Shown here one piece after another: positions 1 to 8,118 of a stretch of DNA of 64,000 bases (positions are counted from its first letter, which is position 1; every line of letters begins with the position of its first letter). Location: contig NZ_CP089981.1 of the NCBI RefSeq assembly GCF_021389975.1, positions 4,799,501-4,863,500 on the forward strand, in the 5' to 3' direction. Source of the stretch: Fulvivirga ulvae (GTDB lineage: Bacteria > Bacteroidota > Bacteroidia > Cytophagales > Cyclobacteriaceae). The notes under the pieces were generated by a model, which worked only from the letters and a program-made list of their open reading frames with translations, did not search any database and was not told the origin of the DNA. The translations under genes and the position numbers were made by a program.

Positions 1-32
1 GGTATAGTCTGTAATGTGAAATAGAATTCTTT

Positions 33-407
33 TCATGAAAGGGGTTTCTCTGTCTTGTCTTGATTGATATACATGAAAATATAGCTTATGCCGAGGCATA
101 ACAGGCCTAAAATCACGTATGGAGCACCTCCAAGAGAGCCATGCACTACGGCATGTGCAAGCTTTAACTTTGTCATTTCTCCGGCTTCGTCAACATGCTG
201 TAAGGAAACCATATAATTTTTAATCAGGCCGATCACACTGAAAGAAAGCGCCGCCATACCCAACGGAATGAGAGAGTGCAGCATAAAATTGTTTCTTCGT
301 TGAACGTGCTTTCTAAAGGTTTGTACGCTGCCTATACAAATTATAAGCGAAAAGAGAATGAACAACAGCACTGAAAGCCACGATTGAGAAAATAAAGGTA
401 AAGTCAT
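33..407 (-). CDS. Small three-helix membrane protein, unknown function
   Basis: This 124-residue protein has three hydrophobic segments, at about residues 8-27, 44-63 and 93-113, so it is probably an inner-membrane protein. A short, more polar stretch (residues 66-88) lies between the second and third segments. No catalytic or metal-binding motif is visible and I do not recognise the family. It lies 139 bases beyond the end of the cation efflux gene on the same strand and could be its last operon member, but no promoter or terminator was found to decide this. The reading frame is complete, from ATG at 407 to the stop at 33. Confidence 0.6.
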   Translation of the reverse strand: MTLPLFSQSWLSVLLFILFSLIICIGSVQTFRKHVQRRNNFMLHSLIPLGMAALSFSVIGLIKNYMVSLQHVDEAGEMTKLKLAHAVVHGSLGGAPYVILGLLCLGISYIFMYINQDKTEKPLS

Positions 408-546
408 TGCTATAGGTTTATGGGCTCCAAGATAAAACTATTTGAAAGAACTTAAAAGCTATACGATTTGGTTAATTTCTATTGTGGAAAAAAGTACCTT
501 ATAGACATGGTAGCAGATTTTTGAGAAGCAGGATAATTTGACGACT

Positions 547-1464
547 TTAATGTTGTTTATCTCCTTCTGATTCAGCCGGCTCCACATGCACCAGTACATC
601 CAGAATCTCAGGCAGATGATTTCTAACATGGTTTTTGACCTCATGTGCTATTTTATGGCCCTCGGCAACGGAAATATGCGAATCAACCCAGATGTGCATA
701 TCCACTACATGCATAACGCCCATTTTTCTGGTATGGCATTTTTCTACCTGGTGTACTGCTGCTATCTGTTCTGCAAGTTCCTTTACCTGGTTGTTGAGTT
801 CAGGTACCACTGATTCATCTAAGAGCTCACCAATGGCAGGCCGTAGAATGAAATAGGCATTAATTAAAATAACCACTGCGGCAAGCAGTGCAGCATAATC
901 ATCTGCCACCTCATAACCTTCGCCCCCTATAATTGCTATGGAGATGCCTATAAATGCGGCGCTTGAGGTAATGGCATCACTTCTGTGATGAAATGCATCA
1001 GCCTTTACCACTTCACTGTTTATTTCAATGGCTATTTTGAGTACGTAGCGGTACAGCAACTCTTTGGTAATGATTACACCCACAAGAATAATAAGCGTAT
1101 ATGGAGCAGGGGTTTTATGAGGCTCCATGATATGATATATACTATCTCTGGTGATTATAAAAGCTGCAATAGCAAGAGCTATAGCAATGGCTACTGACAT
1201 TAAGGCTTCTGCTTTGCCATGACCGTAGGGATGGTTTTTGTCAGGTGGGCGCGCAGACCACTTTAAGCCTATCCATAGCATAATAGATGATAGTGCGTCT
1301 CCGGCGGACTCGATGGCATCCGCAATGAGCGCATAAGAATTTCCAAATATTCCGCCTAAGGCCTTTACGACAGCCAGCAAGGCGCTGATGATAATGCCAA
1401 CCAGTGTGGTCTTCAGGCCTTTTTGTGTGGGGTGAGGAATGCTTTCCTGTACTTCGTTATTCAA
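547..1464 (-). CDS. Cation diffusion facilitator (CDF) family metal efflux transporter
   Basis: This 305-residue protein should export divalent cations such as Zn, Fe, Co or Mn in exchange for protons across the inner membrane. The N-terminal two thirds hold about six hydrophobic helices. The CDF signature HPYGHGKAE lies in the loop after helix 2, and HHRSD in helix 5 supplies the family's His/Asp metal ligands. In helix 2 the ligand pair reads ESAGD, with Glu where YiiP has Asp, which may shift metal preference (inference). The C-terminal cytoplasmic domain carries the usual VVDMHIWVDSH stretch and a His-rich tail. Its start overlaps the end of the DUF2231 gene by 8 bases, which indicates translational coupling. 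Confidence 0.93.
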   Translation of the reverse strand: MNNEVQESIPHPTQKGLKTTLVGIIISALLAVVKALGGIFGNSYALIADAIESAGDALSSIMLWIGLKWSARPPDKNHPYGHGKAEALMSVAIAIALAIAAFIITRDSIYHIMEPHKTPAPYTLIILVGVIITKELLYRYVLKIAIEINSEVVKADAFHHRSDAITSSAAFIGISIAIIGGEGYEVADDYAALLAAVVILINAYFILRPAIGELLDESVVPELNNQVKELAEQIAAVHQVEKCHTRKMGVMHVVDMHIWVDSHISVAEGHKIAHEVKNHVRNHLPEILDVLVHVEPAESEGDKQH

Positions 1465-1945
1465 ATTCTTTGCAATCTTCCGAAGGAACTGAAACTCCTG
1501 CTGCCTGCTCGTATACCAGCGAGGCTCCTAAATCGCCCATGTATGTAAGCAAGCTGCTTCCAATAAGCATTAAAAAAGCTACTGCCAAAGTCCCGATGCC
1601 TCTAAAATTGTTGAGTTTTCCTGAACGTATGGCTACATCCAGTGTAGTAGCTGCCGAGAAAATATATGCAAGGTAGTAGGCCATGTTTTCGTGGCTTTTT
1701 AACACTGTTGGGTCGCAAATAGACCTGCTAACCTTTCCGTCAGCCAGATCTCCGGTGTAAATGGCGATCCATGCTGTAATTGTACCCAGATACAATAAAA
1801 GGCTTCCTGAGGTAGCCAGAAAGTCCTTCTTCACAAATACAGCAATTAACTTCAACAGTGTACCTAATAAAAGAAATGCTATGGGGAAATGCACGGACAG
1901 GGCATGATAAACCTCTGTCCGTATCCAATCCGGTAATAGTTGCAT
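1457..1945 (-). CDS. DUF2231-type integral membrane protein
   Basis: This 162-residue protein has four hydrophobic segments. The early motif with His and Pro before the first helix (ALSVHFPIAFLLLG) is the mark of DUF2231 membrane proteins. That family has no settled biochemical role, but it often lies beside redox, copper or metal-handling genes. The gene overlaps the start of the CDF transporter by 8 bases and begins 2 bases after the end of the upstream lipoprotein gene, so lipoprotein, DUF2231 and CDF form one tight operon. A joint role in metal handling is inferred from this arrangement only. Confidence 0.75.
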   Translation of the reverse strand: MQLLPDWIRTEVYHALSVHFPIAFLLLGTLLKLIAVFVKKDFLATSGSLLLYLGTITAWIAIYTGDLADGKVSRSICDPTVLKSHENMAYYLAYIFSAATTLDVAIRSGKLNNFRGIGTLAVAFLMLIGSSLLTYMGDLGASLVYEQAAGVSVPSEDCKEFE

Positions 1946-1947
1946 AT

Positions 1948-2274
1948 TTATTCCAGTACCTTTACTGCAATAGGATCAAGTCTCTGGCCAACTTTCTCAA
2001 CCTCAACTTCCACTTTCATGCCTTCTTTTAGTACTTCAAAATTTACAGCCTCCCCATTTTGAGTAAGCGTAGTTTGCTCTGTGAAGTAAAGCTCAAGGGT
2101 TTTGTTGTCCGCTGTCTTTACATATATTTCTGTTTTGTCTGCTTCTACTTCATCGATTGTACCCTGGTAAGTTCCAGACTCAACCACATCAGTCCCACCA
2201 CCACAAGCCATAAAAACAGAACTCAATAAAATAGCGAGAGACGTAACAGATAGATAATTCGTAATTGTCTTCAT
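1948..2274 (-). CDS. Small lipoprotein, probable metal-handling operon member
   Basis: This 108-residue protein has a clear lipoprotein signal: charged start, hydrophobic stretch and the lipobox SSVFMAC with Cys at residue 24, followed by GGG. The mature part is acidic and alternates short strands, roughly residues 35-108, resembling a small beta-barrel of the DUF5666 or OB-like kind. That fold assignment is a guess. It is the first gene of the lipoprotein-DUF2231-CDF operon. The mature protein should sit in the periplasm or outer membrane. I do not recognise a named family with confidence. Confidence 0.65.
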   Translation of the reverse strand: MKTITNYLSVTSLAILLSSVFMACGGGTDVVESGTYQGTIDEVEADKTEIYVKTADNKTLELYFTEQTTLTQNGEAVNFEVLKEGMKVEVEVEKVGQRLDPIAVKVLE

Positions 2275-2423
2275 AAATAAAAATATTTAATTTATTAATT
2301 TAAAAATCCTTGTTCTAATTAACTGTTATAAAGGCAAATGTTCTAATACCAGGCCGAGTTTATTTTGAAAAAGTATGCTGTGTGTTTTCAAAGGTAGCAA
2401 ATAGGAAGTATTCTCCCGAATAT

Positions 2424-2891
2424 TTATTCGCTGCTATCATCAGGGTCGTGGTCATCAGCGCTAACACCCGGAGGATTGAAGAGCCCCCACCGGTCTACAC
2501 AGTAATTCCAGGGATCAAATGTGTTAACCCAGTCAATAAATAATAGCCTGTATTCCTCTATGGCCTCCCTGATCAGGTGAAGGTACTGAGTGTCTTTAAA
2601 ACCAAACATTTTCAATCCACTGCAGTGGGTCATCAGGTCACGGGCAGCTTTTCTTATGATGGCTGCATTTTCCATGCGTATGTCATACAGGTCTGCTGCT
2701 TCAGCACCGGCAACTTTTACAGTCAGGTTTGCTGCATCTTCCAGCATGAAACCCTTATAGGTACACAGCATCTGATTGTCATCAGGAATAAGATCAGTGA
2801 TCTTAACAGTGAGCTCATAGATCTCAAGTCCTTTTTGAAATATCGGTAATTGTTCCGGGTTAGGAGAGTTGCTGTCTTCTTCCTCGTGCAT
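2424..2891 (-). CDS. Helical protein of unknown function, four-helix-bundle type
   Basis: This 155-residue soluble protein looks almost entirely alpha-helical. Its opening (LPIFQKGLEIYELTVKITDL) and overall size recall the four-helix-bundle (S23/intervening-sequence protein) group, although the match is distant and the later consensus is not obvious. The C-terminal tail is acidic and Asp-rich (DDHDPDDSSE). No catalytic residues stand out. It is a single gene on the minus strand with the divergent DUF985 cupin gene 132 bases away. Function unknown. Confidence 0.55.
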   Translation of the reverse strand: MHEEEDSNSPNPEQLPIFQKGLEIYELTVKITDLIPDDNQMLCTYKGFMLEDAANLTVKVAGAEAADLYDIRMENAAIIRKAARDLMTHCSGLKMFGFKDTQYLHLIREAIEEYRLLFIDWVNTFDPWNYCVDRWGLFNPPGVSADDHDPDDSSE

Positions 2892-2928
2892 AGGTCTGAG
2901 TTAGGTCGTTGTGCTTTGTCAAAATTAC

Positions 2929-2936
2929 TATATTTG
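2929..2936 (+). promoter_or_regulatory. Candidate Bacteroidota -7 promoter box for the cupin gene
   Basis: The sequence TATATTTG matches the TAnnTTTG -7 element used by the Bacteroidota housekeeping sigma factor. It lies 88 bases before the cupin start codon. The -33 region is poor: only TTTG at 2915-2918, spaced too close. Moderate to low confidence. Confidence 0.35.
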
Positions 2937-3023
2937 ACGTGATAAGTTATGCAATAGTAAAATAGAATGTACCGCCATTTTGTTTCAGCAGCAATTGGCG
3001 TTTTGTAAAGAATTATATCAATC

Positions 3024-3515
3024 ATGGACAAAGTCAATAATTATATTCACACCCTTGGTCTGCAGCCTCATGTTGAGGGAGGCTACTATAAAGAAACTTA
3101 CAGGTCGGAATTAGAAAATGACTATATGGGATTTAGGGGTAAAAGAAGTGTAAGCACCGGCATATATTTTCTGCTCAAAGCGGGGGAATTTTCAGCTTTT
3201 CACCGGATAAAATCTGACGAAATGTGGCATTTTTATGATGGAGATCCTTTGTCGGTTTACATCATTACTGCTGCCGGGGAATTACAGGTAGTTAAGTTGG
3301 GGTTAGATTTAGGCAAAGGACAGCAGCCTCAGGCTGTGGTGCCGGCCGGCTGTTGGTTTGCATCATGTGTTGAGGCACCAGGTAGTTTTACCTTGGTTGG
3401 TTGTACGGTTGCTCCCGGGTTTGATTTTCAGGATTTCGAAATGGCCTCCAGAGCCCATCTCATTGCAGCATTCCCTCAATATGGAAGTATAATAACTAAA
3501 TTGACAAAAAGCTGA
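3024..3515 (+). CDS. DUF985 family cupin protein
   Basis: This 163-residue protein has the DUF985 cupin pattern. Near the N-terminus it has LQPHVEGGYYKETYRS, then STGIYFLL, and the cupin core with FHRIKSDEMWHFYDGDPL, which contributes the His, Glu and His ligands of a jelly-roll metal site. Length and order fit a complete single-domain cupin. The family is predicted to bind a metal and possibly a sugar-like ligand, but its reaction is not established. It stands alone, convergent with the cold-shock gene, and a symmetric terminator separates the two. Confidence 0.85.
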   Translation: MDKVNNYIHTLGLQPHVEGGYYKETYRSELENDYMGFRGKRSVSTGIYFLLKAGEFSAFHRIKSDEMWHFYDGDPLSVYIITAAGELQVVKLGLDLGKGQQPQAVVPAGCWFASCVEAPGSFTLVGCTVAPGFDFQDFEMASRAHLIAAFPQYGSIITKLTKS

Positions 3516-3529
3516 AATGCCTGTTAGTG

Positions 3530-3560
3530 AAAAAGGCAGCCTGGTTCAGGCTGCCTTTTT
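3530..3560. terminator. Bidirectional intrinsic terminator
   Basis: A perfect 12-base stem (AAAAAGGCAGCC with GGCTGCCTTTTT) closes a 7-base loop. T-runs flank it on both strands. It lies between the convergent cupin gene (ends 3515) and the cold-shock gene (ends 3578) and should stop transcription from both sides. Confidence 0.9.
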
Positions 3561-3577
3561 CTGATCATTATTTTAGA

Positions 3578-3772
3578 TTAGTCGATCACCTCAACATTGA
3601 CTGCGTTAAGACCTTTCCGGCCTTGTTCAACATTAAAGGATACCTTGTCATTTTGTTCAATTTCATGGATCAATCCGCTTTCATGTACGAATATATCTTC
3701 CTGGGTATCATCTTGTAGTATAAAACCGTAGCCTTTTGATTCGTTGAAGAATTTAACTGTTCCTTTTTTCAT
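3578..3772 (-). CDS. Cold-shock domain protein (CspA family)
   Basis: This 64-residue protein is a complete cold-shock domain. It has the family start GTVKFFNESKGYGFI (RNP1 type) and DIFVHESGL (RNP2 type), both nucleic-acid-binding strands. Such proteins melt RNA secondary structure in the cytoplasm. It follows a Lys-rich small protein and a DEAD-box helicase on the same strand, with gaps of 29 and 11 bases. The three genes probably form a cold-adaptation or RNA-remodelling operon, with this gene last before the terminator at 3530. Confidence 0.93.
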   Translation of the reverse strand: MKKGTVKFFNESKGYGFILQDDTQEDIFVHESGLIHEIEQNDKVSFNVEQGRKGLNAVNVEVID

Positions 3773-3801
3773 TCTATTCTTATTATAAATTATTAATTTC
3801 T

Positions 3802-4041
3802 TTAAGTTCTTTTATTATCAGCGTTAGCACTGTTGTCTTTTTTAGAAGTTTTTTCTTCCTGCTCTTCTGGTGGGGTGGAGGTGATATTACCAAATTCATC
3901 CACATAGGCAATCATGTCGTCCAGGCTGCCTCCAGTAGAATTTTCTTTTCTTTCCTGCTTTTTTTGCAGTTTTTCTTCCTTTTTCTTCTGTTTCTTTTTT
4001 TCTCTCTGTTGCTTAATAAAGCTGTTTTGAGATCGTGCCAT
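3802..4041 (-). CDS. Lys-rich coiled small protein between helicase and cold-shock genes
   Basis: This 79-residue protein has a strongly basic first half rich in Lys and Gln (EKKKQKKKEEKLQKKQERKE), probably a charged helix able to bind RNA. A short ordered segment with DDMIAYVDEFGNI follows, and the tail is acidic and polar. I know of no defined function. Small proteins of this kind occur with RNA helicase and cold-shock genes in Bacteroidota, and its position between the two here supports a role with RNA. It starts 11 bases after the helicase stop. Confidence 0.65.
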   Translation of the reverse strand: MARSQNSFIKQQREKKKQKKKEEKLQKKQERKENSTGGSLDDMIAYVDEFGNITSTPPEEQEEKTSKKDNSANADNKRT

Positions 4042-4052
4042 ATATTAGATTA

Positions 4053-5258
4053 TTAGTTAATAAATGTGACTGCTTTACCGGTTTTTCCGGCACGGCCAGT
4101 TCGGCCAATTCTGTGGATATAATCATCGTATGTTTTCGGTACCTCGTAGTTAATAACCATAGAAACGTCCGTAACATCAATGCCCCGGGCCATTACGTCA
4201 GTTGCCACTAAAACCCTGATCTGCCCCGTTTTAAACTTTTTTAATGCTCTTTCACGAGCCGGCTGACTTTTGTTGCCATGTATTTCGTCCGAAGGGATGC
4301 CCCTTACATTAAGCTTTTTAGCCAGTCTGTTTGCTTTTCTCTTAGTTTCGCAGAAAAGGATTACCCTGCTTTCTTTTTCCCCGTCATCAGCTATAACCGA
4401 AACCAACCTGTCAAATTTATCTTCACCTTCGGATACGGAAACCACATTCTGATCTACATTACTCGAAGACTTTAATGCTGATGATGCCCTAACTTTTACC
4501 GGATTTGGAATTATTTTGTTAATAACCTTTTCCTGAGAGGCAGGCATGGTTGCAGAAAAGAGTAATGTCTGCCTGCGGCTGCTCATTTGGCTGATTATAT
4601 GCTCGACATCCCGAATAAATCCCATATCCAACATCCTGTCGAATTCATCAAGTATTAAGACAGGAAATTTCCCGAAGGCTAATTTGCCGCGTTGTGCCAT
4701 ATCCATTATCCTGCCCGGTGTACCTATCACAATATGTGCAGGCCTTGAAATTGCTGCCAGAGATTTGGTCATATTTACTCCCCCGATAAGCGTGGTAGAG
4801 TATAGCTTTGTAGCTTTTGTTAGTTTTTTGAATTCATCTTCAATCTGCAGCGCCAGTTCGCGTGTAGGGGTAATTATGAGTGTGTCAAAATACCTGGGGT
4901 CAGTAAGTAACCTGTTAATAATTGGAATCAGAAAGGCTCCGGTTTTGCCAGTGCCTGTTCCGGCGATTCCCACCACATCCTTGCCAGCCAGTATGTGATT
5001 AATACTTTTATCCTGGATCTCAGTAGGAGAGTTATAGCCTCGGCCGGTTATTTTTGTTATAAGGTCCGGCTGTAGCGGGAAATCTGAAAACTTGTTAGTG
5101 ACCTGATATATTTCTTTTTTTTCAGGAGTTGCAGCCTGACTAATAAATTTGTTGATATCTATACTGTTGCTTGTATTGTTTTTTCTTCTTCTGTTTCCGT
5201 TGGAATTACGTTTAAAATTTGAAGTGCGCTTTGAAGGCCTCTGTTTAGTTTTATACAT
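4053..5258 (-). CDS. DEAD-box ATP-dependent RNA helicase (RhlE-like)
   Basis: This 401-residue helicase unwinds RNA using ATP. A basic, Asn/Arg-rich N-terminal extension of about 50 residues precedes the Q motif. Visible motifs in order are AGTGTGKT (Walker A), PTRELA, GTPGR, DEFD (motif II, with Phe replacing Ala of DEAD), SAT, and HRIGRTGRAG near the end. The protein stops soon after motif VI and has no long C-terminal tail, so it is close to the minimal helicase core. It heads the cold-shock operon. Its 320-base upstream region contains small hairpins, including one at 5453-5470, that could form a 5' leader. Confidence 0.93.
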   Translation of the reverse strand: MYKTKQRPSKRTSNFKRNSNGNRRRKNNTSNSIDINKFISQAATPEKKEIYQVTNKFSDFPLQPDLITKITGRGYNSPTEIQDKSINHILAGKDVVGIAGTGTGKTGAFLIPIINRLLTDPRYFDTLIITPTRELALQIEDEFKKLTKATKLYSTTLIGGVNMTKSLAAISRPAHIVIGTPGRIMDMAQRGKLAFGKFPVLILDEFDRMLDMGFIRDVEHIISQMSSRRQTLLFSATMPASQEKVINKIIPNPVKVRASSALKSSSNVDQNVVSVSEGEDKFDRLVSVIADDGEKESRVILFCETKRKANRLAKKLNVRGIPSDEIHGNKSQPARERALKKFKTGQIRVLVATDVMARGIDVTDVSMVINYEVPKTYDDYIHRIGRTGRAGKTGKAVTFIN

Positions 5259-5579
5259 GCTGTTTGCTTAAATGAAAAATTATGCTTCCACACTCTCAAT
5301 AGAGAGATGGATAGCATTTAGATCTCAATAGTGCCTAATTCATAGGCTGGGAAATCATTTTTAACCTTAACTGAAGTTAACTGTAAAAAAATAATGCTAC
5401 AGTAGTTAAATCAGGTTAAACGTATTCGGTCTTGACTATTGTTTAAAAGAACCGACTTTGGTCAAAGTCGAAGGATATTAGAGAAAAGAATCTTTTGAGA
5501 AATTTCCTGTAAGAGATTGCCTCTACTTTGATGAGCGACAAAGGTAATACTAATAAAACTCTTAACCTAATATTCACGA
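5259..5579. other. Intergenic leader region upstream of the helicase
   Basis: No gene is seen in these 321 bases. They hold two small inverted repeats: CTCT/AGAG around 5297-5310 and the perfect CGACTTT-GGTC-AAAGTCG stem at 5453-5470. The region probably contains the helicase promoter and a structured 5' leader, read on the minus strand. Confidence 0.4.
5453..5470. repeat. 7-bp perfect inverted repeat upstream of helicase
   Basis: CGACTTT and AAAGTCG flank the 4-base centre GGTC. It may be an operator with N4 spacing or an RNA hairpin of the helicase leader. It lies 195 bases upstream of the helicase start codon. Confidence 0.45.
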
Positions 5580-6143
5580 TCATCCCGAATGGGACACCCT
5601 GAGCAAGACCAGTACCGGATCAGGTAGTTCATTATGCTTGGAGTCAGCTTCATCAACTCTGATAACCTTAAACCTCTCGATAACTGATCCGTTTCGGGAT
5701 ACATCCAGGTATATTTCTTTGTCTTGGAGTGTGGCCTTAATATTTGTCGTAGATAAATAGTATGACCGTTGAACTCCCTTTTTACACGCCTCAAGATCTG
5801 ACCATAAAAAACGGGAATCAGCTACAAGGTTCCATTCTACAAATTTACAGCACTGCCACACCGGATAGTAGTCATGAGAGATCCTGCGCATCCTTACCGT
5901 GTCATTTTCATAGTATTCGTTCTGCTCGTTACAACCTACATAAATATATTTATCGGAATTGTAAGAAAGATAGTTTTTTACAAAATGGTTTAAAATTCCT
6001 TTTGCCTTTGCAGAATTTGGATCTTCATTTGAAACATAAGGCTCCTTAGGCTCATGGAGGCCTGCAATCAACTGACTTTCCTGGCTATGTAAGTATGGTG
6101 AAGTTGCCCAAAGGCATATTATTAGTAGTGTTAATCTTTTCAT
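5580..6143 (-). CDS. Secreted protein of unknown function
   Basis: From the ATG at 6143 this is 187 residues with a normal signal peptide (MKRLTLLIICLWATSPYLHS, cleavage near SQ). The frame runs upstream to another ATG at 6170, but that start would put extra residues before the signal peptide, so 6143 is preferred. The mature part has a Cys-pair region (WQCCKFVEWNLV), a basic middle section and a strand-rich C-terminus. No known family is recognised. It is a single gene on the minus strand, downstream of the MauG-like gene and separated from it by an inverted repeat. Confidence 0.6.
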   Translation of the reverse strand: MKRLTLLIICLWATSPYLHSQESQLIAGLHEPKEPYVSNEDPNSAKAKGILNHFVKNYLSYNSDKYIYVGCNEQNEYYENDTVRMRRISHDYYPVWQCCKFVEWNLVADSRFLWSDLEACKKGVQRSYYLSTTNIKATLQDKEIYLDVSRNGSVIERFKVIRVDEADSKHNELPDPVLVLLRVSHSG

Positions 6144-6189
6144 TTTCTGCATTATATTGATAAACACCATATATAATGCGAAAGGCTTG

Positions 6190-6224
6190 CCAAAAGGCCA
6201 TTGGTAAATTAAAAGGCCTTTTGG
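6190..6224. terminator. Candidate intrinsic terminator (10-bp stem)
   Basis: CCAAAAGGCC and GGCCTTTTGG form a 10-base stem around a 15-base loop. On the plus strand it is followed by a T-run (gtgtttttt). On the minus strand, where transcription from the MauG-like gene arrives, the following bases are less T-rich, so its main direction is uncertain. Confidence 0.5.
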
Positions 6225-6281
6225 GTGTTTTTTGCTGTTATTATGCGGTATTTAATGGGTACTAAATTCCACTAATTGGTA

Positions 6282-8117
6282 TTAATCAGACCCATAAGAA
6301 ATTAATGACGGTGACACCTCCAAGTTGTCCTCAAGGCTTTGCATAAACCTGATAATGTCAGATATCTCCTGGTCACTAAGCCCCAGAGAGTCGGGAGGCA
6401 GTGTCTGGTTGTGCAAAGCAATACCTATCCCACTTCCTCCACCCACGTTGTAAAACTTTACAACTTCTTCCAGGGTAGTGTATACACCGTTGTGCATATA
6501 AGGCGCAGTCCGCGATACATTTCGCACGGTTGGAGTTTTAAATGCAAACTTTTTAAGGTCAGCCTGGAACAGCGTGTACCTGCCTGAATCCTGATCAATG
6601 GTAGCATTTGTAAAAACTGCCGACTGCGGTACTCCAAGTACCTCCAGCTCAGTGTGAGAAAAAGAAGGTGGTACAGTACCGTTAAATACAGGAGCAAAGT
6701 GACATGTACCACAACCGGCTTTACCCATAAATAAGTTGAAGCCGTTAATTTCACTTACAGTGAGAGAATTTTCTTTATTGGATATATTCCTGTCAAACTT
6801 TGAGTTAAAAGGCATCAGCGTTCTGATATATTGGGCGATGGCATTTCGTATGTTACGAGACGTTACGCTGTCTTTATAAAGTGTTTTAAATTCAGCTTTA
6901 TAAGCGTCGGAGCTTTCAACAGTTTCCTGCAGACGGGTAAGGTCAGAGTGAAATTCTTTTTCACTATTGACCACATCCATGATCTGATTCTCCAAATTAG
7001 CCACCCGGGCGTCATAAAACTGATTGTTCTGCAAAGCTGCATAAAGTAATGTCGGTGAGTTACGAGGCAGTGTATTTCCGTCATTTGCCCTGGATTTAGA
7101 TAGGCCATCAGTAAAGTATTTCTCAGGTTGATGGCAGGTTGCACAACTCATAGTTTTGCTACCGGACAGACTTTTGTCAAAAAATAATTGTTCGCCTAGT
7201 GATACTATCTCAGGAGATGATTTTGGCGAATATGAAGGTGCAAATTTGGCAATATTGAATGTTGCACTGTCAAAAAAAGTCTCAGCTTCATAATTGATTT
7301 TAGTGTCAAATGGAAAGCTGACATTCCAGTCCGACGCGGTTCTTTTCCACAAGTTTAATAGGGGATGTATGTGGTTTTTGATGAAGCTATAACGATCAAA
7401 AGTATCAAAATCCTGATGATTCAGACTTTGAGCACCTCGCTCAAGCTCATCTATCCATTGCTCATAAAGTTTTGAATCTTGAAATCTGGTTTTGTTAAGC
7501 TGTAGGTAACCTTTAATACTGAGCAACACTTGTCTGTTTTCCGGAAGTGAATGGTGGAGTACAGGAGAGTCGAAGCCGGAGATTCCCAGAGCCATTATGC
7601 GCACAAAGGAATCGCGAACCAGCCAGAGAAAGTGATAGTCACTTGAAACCGCCACATTGACATTGTCTTTTTCAAGTTGCAGTGTTGTGTAGATATTAGC
7701 GATTTCAGCGTGAATTACCTTCATGTCCAGGCTATCTTCAGCCAATAGCTCCTCAACAACCTGAAATCCTTGCGGAGGCTCATTCTCTATGCCATTTCCG
7801 CCCTCATGAACGATCATCAGGTTGGGTTGGTTAAGCGCTTTGTAAGCGGAGGCCTTGAAAAAAGCCATAATAGGCTCAGTCTGCTTAAATTTTAACCGGG
7901 CCTCAAGAAAAATCAGCCGAAGGCTATCAGCATTGTCCGTTAGTTTCATGCGTTCAACGGCAAGCAATGTTTCTTCAAGATCCCGGAGATATTGATCCTG
8001 CATTTGTAAAGGAATAGGATTTTCTGCCGTTCTTTTTTTTGCCGAACATGCAGAAAGGAGTATAAAGAGGCTTAGCAGGCAAGCCCCTTTATACAATATA
8101 GGAAAATGGATTTTCAT
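6282..8117 (-). CDS. Di-haem cytochrome-c peroxidase / MauG family lipoprotein
   Basis: From ATG 8117 this is 611 residues. It begins with a lipoprotein signal whose lipobox ends LLSACSAKK. About 260 residues of helical sequence follow without a clear family, then the di-haem peroxidase domain with two c-type haem sites: CATCHQ near residue 322 and CGTCHF near residue 468. A longer frame reaches 8216 but would overlap the neighbouring gene by 98 bases, while the chosen start lies one base after that gene's stop. Family members reduce peroxide or oxidise protein substrates in the periplasm. Translational coupling to the PhoX-like gene suggests the two act together (inference). Confidence 0.88.
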   Translation of the reverse strand: MKIHFPILYKGACLLSLFILLSACSAKKRTAENPIPLQMQDQYLRDLEETLLAVERMKLTDNADSLRLIFLEARLKFKQTEPIMAFFKASAYKALNQPNLMIVHEGGNGIENEPPQGFQVVEELLAEDSLDMKVIHAEIANIYTTLQLEKDNVNVAVSSDYHFLWLVRDSFVRIMALGISGFDSPVLHHSLPENRQVLLSIKGYLQLNKTRFQDSKLYEQWIDELERGAQSLNHQDFDTFDRYSFIKNHIHPLLNLWKRTASDWNVSFPFDTKINYEAETFFDSATFNIAKFAPSYSPKSSPEIVSLGEQLFFDKSLSGSKTMSCATCHQPEKYFTDGLSKSRANDGNTLPRNSPTLLYAALQNNQFYDARVANLENQIMDVVNSEKEFHSDLTRLQETVESSDAYKAEFKTLYKDSVTSRNIRNAIAQYIRTLMPFNSKFDRNISNKENSLTVSEINGFNLFMGKAGCGTCHFAPVFNGTVPPSFSHTELEVLGVPQSAVFTNATIDQDSGRYTLFQADLKKFAFKTPTVRNVSRTAPYMHNGVYTTLEEVVKFYNVGGGSGIGIALHNQTLPPDSLGLSDQEISDIIRFMQSLEDNLEVSPSLISYGSD

Positions 8118-8118
8118 A

